64,000 nt of DNA from the NCBI GenBank assembly GCA_024734555.1, contig JANPWX010000098.1, positions 493,668 to 557,667 of the forward strand. Reading direction: 5' to 3'. This DNA comes from Trochalopteron elliotii (Eukaryota > Chordata > Aves > Passeriformes > Leiothrichidae). A program made the position numbers and the translations under genes. Of the stretch, positions 50,652 to 61,538 are shown piece by piece. Positions within the stretch are counted from its first letter, which is position 1. Every line of letters begins with the position of its first letter. A model generated the notes under the pieces. The model was not told the DNA's origin. It ran no database searches and saw nothing but the letters and a program-made list of their open reading frames with translations.

Positions 50652-53167
50652 TCCAAGAGGACTCTTTAATGGCAAAACATTACTTCAAATGGTGAGAACT
50701 GCTGGTCTGTGGCAAGAGGATTTCTACCTGGGAAGAGGTTCTGGATTCATCTCCTTTTCACAGGACAGTTCATGTATTTCACACTGAACAGCAAAAGAGG
50801 CTTTGAAGTGAATGTCTCATCCAACAGCAGTGTACACTCATTTCAGATGCCAGACTGGTGCTGTATTCACCTTGCTAATTAGGCCATTCATTTTGTCCCC
50901 TTATCTTGCTTCTGGCCCTTCAGAAAAACAGTTTTTAAAATGACTGGTCAGAACTAAATTACTGCTTGGAAAACTTTCCTGGAAAATAGTCTTTGCTTCT
51001 TTCTGCCTGGAGAGGCTTGGCTAAAAATAAGAAATGTGTTAAGTAAAGATTCAAAAGCTAATGATATGTGAACTCTACTCTGGGCCAGACGTAGTATTTG
51101 GATTAAATTGGTGTTAGCCTCCAGCAAATCTCTATAGAAGCACTGCTATTGTCTCTTGCCTCCCCCTTTTCTTTGTTGGAGTGTACTTTCTTCATTCACT
51201 CTATTTTCTGAAATATTTTTTTCTCTGAAAGTATGCTGAAGAAGTTTTGTGGATAAAAAGAATCCCAAAAATTGTTGAAAGATGGAGAAAAAAAAAGTTA
51301 GAAATGTGTCTGGTTTTCCTTACCCAATTAAGAGTCTGATACGCAGTCTGCATACACTACCTGTGGCATTTCCCAGTCTTCTCTTATAGATTTTGAAACA
51401 AATGATTTTTTGAAAAGAGTCTGAGGGAGTGAGGTTTAGCAAATATGGAAAAGAGATGGGAGAGGAAGGTTTTTTTTGTTTCTTCTACTACCTAATTTGT
51501 AGGTATAGAGAAAGTGCACAGAGACATTGACAGAAACTCCACCCTGAAAGTCTGAGAGGTCACAGGCACCTGTTTCACCAGTTAACACTTTAATTAGTTT
51601 TTAAAAAAAATATTCTCAGTGTTGGTCAAGTCGCTTACCCAGATATTTTTTCTGGAAACTCCCACTTTGGAGAGATTTTCAGCTCAACTGGGAAAAGACA
51701 TGACCAGCTCCTAATAGTTTTTAGTTTAGTCCTGTTTTGGGCTGAAGTTGGATCAGACAAGTTCCATAGGTCTCTTCCAATCTCAATTACTCTTTTCTTC
51801 AATACTTATCAGTAGATTGTGTGTCTGAGATATGAATAGAAACAAGGAATATATTTATCGAATCATGTTCCCATTTCATGTTTTCTCTGACATTTGCAGT
51901 ACATCACTGTTGGAAAGAATAACTCCTGTGACTTATCAAAATGTTTTGTTTGAGAGCTTAAAACTTCTTTATCTCACTAAGAGTCGTGAAGGTTTTCAAA
52001 ACCACAGCATTTCCTATGAAAGTACCTGTTATAAAGTAAAATAAAAATAATAATTAGGGAAAAACTGCCCAAAATTTTTTTAAAGCTCACCATACCGGAA
52101 TGGTTTACTTCAATACAAACTTTTATCATTCTCTGGTCAACATGATATGTTCTTCATGCTGTTAAGGAAGTCTTTATCTTTCTGCAAGACCCCAGTGGTA
52201 TGAAGATCAAAGAACTAATGTTCATTTTCACACCCAGCTGTGGTTATGCTACTCCTGGAGAACACTAGGTAGTGTAAGAAATGAACTTCAAATAATATTC
52301 TTTTTCTATTTTCCAAAATTATAATAGAAGGAGAATGGTTGTTTTTTGTTCTGCAATGACAGATTCTGTTTTACTTTTTCCTGTGCAAAAACTGTACAAA
52401 CACTACACTCTGGAAGAAGAATTGCTTCCTGTGCTACAGTCTGCATAAATCTGTATGAATCTCACAACTTATAACCTGAACTTTTTTGTCACATGCTTAA
52501 AGGAAGTAAAATACCTCTAAGTTCCTACCAGGCTGTTACCTACCATGAGACCTTTGTGAGTGGGGTCAGTCCTGCTGGGCAGGGTCTGTGCCAACAGCAT
52601 GGCTCTTCGCCCAGTCAGAGCAGCATAAATGAAATCCCAAACTCACTGAGGGGGAAGATATAAAATATAAATGTGTCTTCTCAGAGAAAAGGAAGATGTT
52701 AAAGTATATCTTCTGCAATTAAAAATAGTGCAAGAAACAAACACCTATGAATGAAAGGCCTTCATTGACCACCGAAATGACCTTCCTTAACAGGGCTTAT
52801 CAATTTTACCTTTACATAAATACTAAACTTTATGAGCCTATATGAACTGCTTCTATATCTTATTGAGTGATTTACAACATTTTCACAATAAAATTAATTG
52901 GAACTCCTACAATCTATTTTGAAGCGCAAAGTCTCAAAAATATTTTTTAGTTGGGACTGTGCAGCTTTATGTTAATTATTTGCCATAATTTGGTCACCCA
53001 GTCTTTTCACTTGATCTTTATTTGCATACATTTTTAGGATTTTAAAATATTTATCTCACTTAAAATATATCAATATCTATCTCATCTTATATAAATGAAA
53101 TATCGATGTCTCCTGATTTTGTTTTTAATGCAAGCACTTTTCCATAACCACTACATGCACTTCCCAA

Positions 53168-53169
<2 letters not shown>

Positions 53170-53200
<31 letters not shown>
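53170..53200. repeat. Poly(A) run of 31 bases
   Basis: There are thirty-one uninterrupted A, the longest homopolymer noticed in the window. A run like this can be the tail of a retrocopied transcript, but the upstream sequence shows no gene-like frame and no matching target duplication that I could find. It may simply be a mononucleotide microsatellite. Confidence 0.9.
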
Positions 53201-53202
<2 letters not shown>

Positions 53203-56200
53203 TCTGTTGTATGCATTCTGGTCCAGGCTTATTAGCTAGGAAAGAGTTTTCTACCATGTAGAACCCGGTACCTCATTTGCAAGTGATTGTCAACTCACAG
53301 GACTCTGGTGATCTGTTTTAAGCAGAAGATTGAAGAAAGATAAGAATATGAAAGTTTGCTAACTTTTTTACAGCCTCAAAGCTTTCCATAAGCAATTGCA
53401 ATAGAAAATAATAGCTCTGAAATTGTAAATCAAAGAAAATGAACTGCAGAAAAAGGTCAAGATTTGTTGCTGAAGTACAAGCACTTCCGTCTAGAAAACA
53501 AACAAGTTCTGTTCTTGTTAGCAAGGTCATGCAGGCAATTCATTTCATCTAACTTTAACGAAACTTTTTTTAAACACTCAATTTATTAGATTTGAGGCTT
53601 TGAGCTGATATAGATTGTTGTGGCACCAGCAAACCTTTGGAGTTACATCAGCTTGGCTACTGATGCTTTTTTTTTTCCCTTTATTTTGCCACATAAATAA
53701 AAGCGGGTATGATAAGATCTCGTCTCACAGAATTTTGTAGGTCATGGGGTCACCAGCAAGAGTAACTCCCTGAAATTATTTGCAGGTTCTTGTATTGCAG
53801 GGGATGCTGCTCTATTTTTCCACCCCCAAAAGGCAGCAATGCAGTTCCCAATGACAACAGACAACAATCTACATGTGGCTCTTTAAGGGATCCTGCCTGA
53901 CACAAAAATCAGGTATGGACTGGTAAGATGTACAGGTCTGTACATTACCCTGATCAACTGTGCTTCCTTCCCGAGATGTTCCCTCTATCTAGGAGGAGCA
54001 AAACCAATTTGAATTTCTGCAGGAAAGGATCAATCCTAAATCTTAATTTGGCTTCCATACTTTTGAAGGTCAAATAAGGAGATGAACAAACCATTAGATG
54101 CGTGTTGAATCCAAGGGTGCAGCCATTCTAACTCAAACCTGGTGTCTGTGCAGCGCTGGTGCATGCCCTGAGTTCAATGTGGCTGCACTGGTGTGAGAAG
54201 GTGCTGGGGCTGGAGCCACCAAATGGCAGCTAAGAGATGAGATGTCTCACAGATACTGGATAGCATCTAGCAGCTCCAGGATTCAAAACACCTGATAGGA
54301 AGAAGTGAAGAAATAAAAAACAAAGGGAAAAAGGGATTAGGGGGAACTTATGGTGGGTAACACAGTAAGAGCAAGGCTCAGCCTTCTCCGAAAGCAAATT
54401 CAGCCTTCTCTCCAATTCACCCCTGACACAGAGCTGCCAGCAGAAGTGTTTTGTTCAGCTAGAGGAATATATTAGTGTTTAGTCTGCAACTGTGTTGGTC
54501 TTGGCCACCTATTGCATCCAGTACCCCCAATATATAACTCCTGTGCTCTCTGTGCTGTGCCCAGCTTGCTTGCAAAGTGTCTCTGCATGTGGTAAAATGT
54601 GCCTGAACCAAGGTGACTCATGAAGGTGTGCTCTTGGCACAAAGATTCCTGTTGATTTAACTTCAATGTTTGCATTTCACTATAGATATTTTAATTATTG
54701 ATAAAAGTATTATAAGGAGGGATTGGGGAGGGACAATTAATGGGTATGGACAGAGGAATGGGGAGGAAGGGAGAAAAGTGAAGCAAAAATGTTTCCAACT
54801 TCATCTGAAGCACAGGTTAATATTGTGCTCAAGCCAAGAGCATCTTGATATGTGATCAGAGATCTCCATCATGAGTAGAAGGTTACTGAGACCTCTGTTG
54901 CTCCACAGATTACCCTGCAGCCCTACCTGTAGAGTGTGGCCATTTGTCCCCGGTGTGTGGCTCAAAGGGTGCACTGACTCTTACAAATTGTCTCCCTTGA
55001 GTGTCACACCAGCTTTGAGAATGGAGGAGATAAGAGCAGAAAACAACAGTGTTTGGGACAGAGAAGGAAAAGGACAAAGGAAAGATAAGCAACCTGCCTG
55101 GAAAAGTGAAATAGTTATCCCACAGCGGAACAGAGATATAATATGAATTTTGTTACAATTTTCTTGGTTTAAGTGTACCTAGCCACAGACATATATTGCA
55201 GATGAGGTGATTATCAGGTAAAATATTAACCTTTAATATTCCATACTATTAAATGTTAAAGTTGGTTTGAAGCATAAAGTTGTTTTTTTTTCCCTAAAAC
55301 TGTTGTGCATGAAACATTTAATTATACACTGACCAAAAAGAAAAACCCTTGTAATGAACCTGAGTGTATTTTCTTTCCATACTGAGTTTTCTTTCCATTT
55401 TGTGTGTAATATGGCACAAAACAGATTATTCTGTTTCTTCTACTGCAAGCCTCCATGGAGCATGGAAAATCTCAGATACATCTCATTAGCTTTTCTGCAT
55501 GTGGGTTTCTAATAATGAAGTGCTATAATTGACCATTTTCCTTTTCAAATTAATTTATAACATAAGATTTGATTGCGGAAATGTTCAAAAGGAATAATTT
55601 GGTTTGACCTTACAACTTGTTCCAACTCTTTGGCTGGTATCCATTAGGATCATTAAAATCAATTAAGGAGTTAAGTACAGGACATCTATTGTTCTGCCAT
55701 AGAATCAATAGACCCTTTCAAACCTCCTATAATTTTATGGATCACAGCAGACTGTTTAAAGAATTGCTCTTTTGTAGGATCATAGGTTCTAATCTAATGA
55801 TGGTTCTAAGCATGTAGTGACTTTTTTTAGCATTATTTATTATTTTTAATTGCAAACACATGCACTTTTGGGGTTTGGAAATAGAGCTCAATCTTTGGAA
55901 GAGGCATGCAATCCATATTGCATTTCTGATACCACAGACAGGCTCAGTAAAAACTGAAGTATAGCTACAATCAATTTAATTGAAATTGTTAAATATTCAG
56001 TTCAGTAATGGCTGGCCATTTGTAGCTGCAGCTATATTTAGAAAAAGAAAAAAAGAGATATTTGTATCCCAGTAACAGAGATGTGGCCCACATCATAGCT
56101 CCGTGGCTGGATCAGCCAGTGGTAATCATTGCAGCAGCTGAAATGACAAACGTTGGGGAAGAACAGACTAGCACTGTCCTTAAGGCCCAGAAGCTACACT

Positions 56201-57887
56201 ACTGCAATAACAACTTAGGTCCAGAAATAAGCTTGACTTATTTGGTGAAACTTATTTAATTTCATAGGAAACATGTTTCTTTACAGTAACTGTGAACTGA
56301 GAGCTAGGACAGTATTCACTCATATTTGTATGTCACCTCACAAATGGGGCTGGTAGTGCCAAAGGTGTCAGTGATAATGCTGGGTATATGTTAAATGACT
56401 CCTATGCTTTTTATTGTTTAGAGGCTGTTGCTGGGCTTTGGAGGAGGCAGTGCTAATCAATTTCAATCACAGTGACATATTACAGACCAGACAGTCATGC
56501 TGAAAACTAAGAATGAATGGAATATAATACCACACACCACATTTATGACTGAGTTTAATACAAATGAAGGAGAAAGAAATAAGGAGAGGAAATTTTTGAA
56601 AGTCAATGCCTACAGTTACATTCACACCTTATCTGTGGCCTCAGAGTAAGGATGCCTTATGTATATAAAGACAAAAGTTTATTCCTCATATAATCAAAAT
56701 TGAAAAAGTGTAACAGTTTTTCATCTGGATCTAATTGTTGAGAAAAAAGAAGAATAGAATTGACAGTGGTGTGCACACACATCTTAGTTTCTCTCACTTT
56801 TCCCAGGGTTATGCTCTCCTTTTCGCTGTCCTGGCAGTGGGAGGTCTTATTGCAAGCTCCGAGCACCTGGAGTTTTTCACTCATAAGGAACACTGTGGTC
56901 ACACTGATGGTTTCACCTCACTTGGTCTCCTTCTTCTATGTTTGCTATCATGTTTTCACACCTCATTCTTTTTTTTTTTTTGTCTTCTGCTCCATGTTAT
57001 GTCCAAACTTACTGCCTATGGTATCTTTTTTCCATGCTGGATACTTTTCCTTTGTTCTCCTTTTGACATCCAGGTGTGGATTTCTTTGACCAACCATGGC
57101 TGAGCAGTTTTTAGCCTTGGAGTCTCTAGATCCAGCCTCTCCCCCATCTCACCAGTCAGCTGTGTTTAGTGTCTCCACTTCCCCAGCTGCTGTCTCACCA
57201 ACCTGTGATTCTATATGTGACATCATCATGTTAGAGTCATCAGAACAAAGGAAACAAATTAGCTGTAGACAATCTGTAATTAGGAAATATGTTGTTACAG
57301 CTAAACCACATTAAAGTAAAGCTGCTGGCAGGTCAATAAAAGTTCAGATAGAGCAGGCATGACATTCCTCAGACCTTAGGCCATGTAAACTCAGAACACT
57401 TATGGTCAATTGCTAAAAATGGCAATACCATATTGTATTGCTGCAGGGTAACACCATTGTAAGGGTAACACATGTAAGTTCAGCAGTATATCTTATAAAA
57501 TTAATATATATTTTAATCTGACATTAATACAGTGTCAGGCTGCAGTGAGGAATAATAACTTTTTCTTTTTTTCTGAAAAGCCAGTTTGCATATGTTTCCA
57601 TATTCAGTCAAAGGATTTCTAGGCACTGATTACTGCATCAGCTGTAATAAACCATCAGCGGTGCCTACATTAAAAAACTTAGTAAAATATCAGTGAAACC
57701 ACTCCCCCTCATAATGTCACTTTTGGCTTACTTGACAATAAGGCTCAATATAATCATGATACATCTCATAGTTGATCTCATACCATCCATATGTGCTATT
57801 AGGCACAATTAAAGGGTAATTATAAAGAATTTTCTTTCTTAATTTGTGTAAAGAGATACTCAATTTCTACACTGAAAATGTGAAGAC

Positions 57888-57926
57888 ATTAAAAATTATA
57901 CTGCTGAATTAAAAATTATGCTGCTT
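57888..57926. repeat. Tandem duplication, period 20, two copies
   Basis: The word attaaaaattatactgct is followed 20 bases later by attaaaaattatgctgct, with one mismatch. It is a small AT-rich slippage duplication. Confidence 0.75.
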
Positions 57927-58019
57927 TTCTTAAATTAGCCAGCTTTCCTCTTCCTCTTTTCTCCTCAAGTTCTTGAACTAATACCCCATCAGACTGCAAT
58001 TAGCTCTGCTGCCATCTGG

Positions 58020-58486
58020 GCAGTGGCAGAGGTCACTTTCCCTTCCACCTGCAGACATCTGGCCAAGCAGGGGCGAGGGGGAACACCCAGGAGGGGAAAG
58101 AAGGAAGGGACACTGGCAGGGCATCCCCTCCTTGGCCACCAGTCTCTGGGGGGTGACAGTGAGAGCTCCTCTCTTTCTTGGTCTTGGATAAAGCTACAAA
58201 CACTACTCTCATGGCAGGCTCAGAACCAGGATGAAGAGAACCTGGAAAGATCTCTGCTGTGTCCCCTGTGAAGAAGCAGGACTCAGTGTCCCCTTGTGCT
58301 GTGCCTCCCATTGAGGGCGTGCTGCTGGTATGCCCATTTAGGGTTTCTCCACCTTTTTCTTACAGGGACCTTTGAATGTCTCTCTCCCATATGTGGGCCT
58401 CAGGTATGTTTCTAAACACAATGTGTGACTGCCAAAGTGAGAGGCAGGAGCTAAGCACCCTGCCACCCCTTGGCTTGCTCTAGCAG
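58020..58486. other. GC-enriched, gene-like but unassigned block
   Basis: Base composition shifts abruptly from AT-rich to clearly GC-richer DNA, with open frames of 82 codons (58023-58271, plus) and 92 codons (58033-58311, minus) overlapping each other. Neither product resembles a known family. The block ends next to the 220-codon frame. It could be a decayed transposon, a conserved element or part of an unannotated transcript. Confidence 0.3.
58366..58403 (+). other. Candidate 38-bp exon with good splice-site sequence
   Basis: A pyrimidine-rich acceptor (cacctttttcttacag, ending at 58365) is followed after 38 bases by a near-ideal donor (cag/gtatgt at 58403/58404). The interval is open in two of its three frames, and 38 is not a multiple of three. 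Splice-like pairs arise by chance in long non-coding DNA, so this is only a candidate. Confidence 0.15.
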
Positions 58487-59149
58487 CTATCTGGGTAACT
58501 GCAAAATGCTTACAGTTGAAAATTCATCATTAAAATGTTCTTCAGCATCAGTCTTTCTTTCCTTTATCACCAACATCAAGACAAACAGGGTGACCCTGAC
58601 AAAGAGCTGACTATTGGCTTGTGTGTGCCAGCTATCAGGTTTTATTACTGCTGGTTTCTGTCTTAGCAGAGCTATTCCTAATTGTGTGTCAGGAACATTT
58701 CCTGCCTCAGAAAGCAATAATCTATATTGCAAAGAAATAGGCCACCTAAAGTATGAGCCAGAGTCTCTTTCATCCCTAGTAGTACTTTCAGGGCTCAGCA
58801 TCCTCTTTGTCTGCTGTCTGCACGAGCCCCAAAGGCACAAATATCTGGAAACCAAAAAAGGAGAAAACAGCATTTTGCTGAAATACTTCAGATTCAGCAG
58901 AAACTGCAGGGTTCCCCTTGTATCTTTCAAACACTCTGCACTATAATGGGCAGGATACAAACAAACCCACTTGGGAAGCAGAGGAACTTTGGCAAGAAAA
59001 TCTTCTACTAATACACGTTGATTTACATCATCCATGTGCAGCATGCAAAGCAGCACTATGGAAAAATAAAATGCTGCATAGATTTCTTCTGTGGAGCAAT
59101 TGCCAGCACTGGCCTGCATTTTGTTATAAACTGCCTTATGTTTCTTCAA
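58487..59149 (-). CDS. Unassigned long open frame (hypothetical, may be chance)
   Basis: A 220-codon frame is open to its stop, the longest in the window by a wide margin (the next is 140). As drawn it begins at TTG; the first ATG is codon 11 at 59119, with A at -3, giving about 210 residues. I do not recognise the product. It has one hydrophobic stretch at about residues 23-39 (IYAAFYFSIVLLCMLHM) and another at about 182-195 near a charged C-terminal end, so two membrane segments are conceivable. The middle is basic and serine/arginine-containing. No catalytic motif, zinc-binding pattern or transposon signature is visible. The opposite strand is also stop-poor here (frames at 58614-58946 and 58918-59163), which argues that composition partly explains the openness. 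No promoter or polyadenylation signal could be tied to it. Confidence 0.15.
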   Translation of the reverse strand: MKKHKAVYNKMQASAGNCSTEEIYAAFYFSIVLLCMLHMDDVNQRVLVEDFLAKVPLLPKWVCLYPAHYSAECLKDTRGTLQFLLNLKYFSKMLFSPFLVSRYLCLWGSCRQQTKRMLSPESTTRDERDSGSYFRWPISLQYRLLLSEAGNVPDTQLGIALLRQKPAVIKPDSWHTQANSQLFVRVTLFVLMLVIKERKTDAEEHFNDEFSTVSILQLPR

Positions 59150-59752
59150 CTATAACATTTTGATGTTTCAGTTTGTTCTATATTTCCCTTACAGAGTCCA
59201 TTTGAAGAACATTTCGGCTCAGAATGCATGTTGAGAAACAGTCTTGCCTGTCTATAATATTAATGCATTCCTAATAAAAGCAAAAGGATGCTTCTAAAAG
59301 CAATCAAAGTTTGCACTTTTTTTTTTTTTTGAGTATGTTGACATTTTCCAGGAAAGCCTGAGATCTTGGTTTTCTGTAGTGCAATTTCCGCATCCAAACT
59401 GTTTCTTCTGAATTTTTTTCTTTGACAACCGTTAGCTATTTATACCTGGAAGATATGAACTTTTGTAGCTCTAAGAAGGCAGCCATTATGCTTTTCACCC
59501 TGACAAACTATTTTCTTTATTACTATTACATAAACTATTATGTCTTTAAAATTAAAGTCCTCTTTTATTTTCTTGAGAAATCAGACATCTAACATCTCAT
59601 GTTACTCTTAGAGGTCATATATTTTCTCCTTATAATTTTGTTTCATGCAATTTACAGTATGTTCTTATATGCAAGCCGAGTACTCCAATTTGTACATATA
59701 TCTTAACTGTCAGAAATATATATAATATTTCAGTGTTTACTACCTCTGGGTA

Positions 59753-59755
<3 letters not shown>

Positions 59756-59783
<28 letters not shown>
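59756..59783. repeat. AT microsatellite, 14 dimers
   Basis: This is a pure (AT)14 array, likely polymorphic. Confidence 0.92.
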
Positions 59784-61482
59784 CTTGTTTAAATTAACTA
59801 CCAAATTATTTTCTTTTTTTTAATACTACACAGATTAAAAATCCTGGAAAAAAAAAAACTGTTAGGTAATAAAAAGGCTTTTAAAGAAAAGAACCATACA
59901 AATTTAATGTAGTTAATGCATTTCTGAGTGCCATGCTCTGCAGCTAAAAGTAGTGATGTAGAAATCCACATTTTTCAATTACTATTGTTACATTCAGAAA
60001 AAAAATAAACTTACCAGAAATAGAGCAGAACTAAAACTTTCTCATCTAACTCCATTTCCCCAGCTGTTATTTTTTTTCTGAAAAACACTTCAACAAAGGC
60101 TCAACAGAATATTTTATAGCAAAAACTGAATATCTGAATGATAGCTATGTACGATAACAAATGTGCATGTTCTGTTTCATTACTCTACTCATTATACACA
60201 CTATAAATGGGGGAAAAGTTATATAATGTTGATGGATAGCATCTCTCTTTTACATAGTATTTCTATTTACTGGATTAAAATAATCATATTGTAGCAATAT
60301 ATAAAAAACAGTCCAACTTTTTTTTTTTTTTCTCTTGCATGTGTAACTTCCTCCTAAATGAAATCTGGAGATCTGCTTATTACAGCCTAACAACATGCCC
60401 AGTAAGAAAAGGTACCTTGTGTATTTAAGTCTGTATAAGAGGGAAAATCTGCTTTTTAAATGATCTTGAACTAGGGCTTTGAATGCAAATTACCTTCCCA
60501 CACAAATTAAAGTAGAAGAAAATAGAAGCATCGTAAGCGCTTGTTTATATCAAAGTCAAAAGGAGTAATTTTTCAAGATTTTTAGCCAAATTTCATACCA
60601 ATACTAGCTTTCGTACTAACAGTACAAAAATTTCTATAATAAATTAAGTCCAGGTCTTCCTTTTCACCCTCCTTTCATAATAAAGCTAGCCAGTAAAATA
60701 GGTTATCGTTGAATGAAGCAAAGCCAAAGTGCAACAGCCTTTGCAAATGGAAGCAGCTCTCCTGCATTTTGGCAGTGTGCTTCTATTTTCACTTTCCTTC
60801 TGCAGCCTCCTATCCAGTTAATCTACATTTCAGTCTCATCCCATTTTTTTATCCTGTTCTTCCATTAGTATTGGATCTGAGTGCAGACAAGCGTTATATA
60901 CAGCCCAGGCAGTGCCAACAGATAGTTTGTTTGCATTATGGTGTCATCACTGTGATTTATCACAACCACTCCCAGAGTAAGGCATTAAATTTACCTTACT
61001 GTCTGTCAAGGACCAAGTTTTAGAGCTTATAGTGGAGAGCAGAGTAGAGTAGATGAAGGCTGTGTGGCTTCCCACGGTCACCAAATTGATTTTTTTATGT
61101 CCCTGTGATGCTGAACCACAGATTCATAAACTTAGATTGAAAGCAGTGTTTTCATGACAACATTTTAAAAACACTTGTACATAGTGTTATGTCCTCTTTT
61201 GTAAAACATGAAAATGTCAAATGCTAATCCTAAGACTCTGACATCCTGCAGGTAGATTAACAAAAGAGCTCTATTAACTAATATTTTCCTTGCCATATAA
61301 ACCACAATGGGGAGTCATTTCAGAGTCAGAATATTAGCACGGTAGTCATGTTGCTAAGATCAACTTCAGATCTTCCCTCAACTGCACAAAAGAAATATCT
61401 GGAAGAAATGCTTATTTTTTAATTATTTCTGAGTTACCTTTACTTTCTGTCAAAAATTTCTTACAGCAAAGGTCTCTGTTTA

Positions 61483-61538
61483 TCCTGCCGTGACACCAGG
61501 TGTCTATCAGTCCTGCTGTGAGACCAGGTGTCTGTCAT
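61483..61538. repeat. Imperfect tandem duplication, 2 x 28 bp
   Basis: The unit tcctgccgtgacaccaggtg plus tctatcag is repeated with about four substitutions (61483-61510 and 61511-61538). It is an older local duplication than the perfect one at 4322. Confidence 0.85.

Larger units (their letters stand above)
47710..58019. other. Unique AT-rich non-coding DNA
   Basis: No exon or transposon is firmly recognised in about 10 kb. Small tandem repeats and a poly(A) run are listed separately, along with a weak tRNA-like patch near 50101. Frames at 48816-49277, 54670-55146 and 56657-57314 have no motif I can name. Confidence 0.5.
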
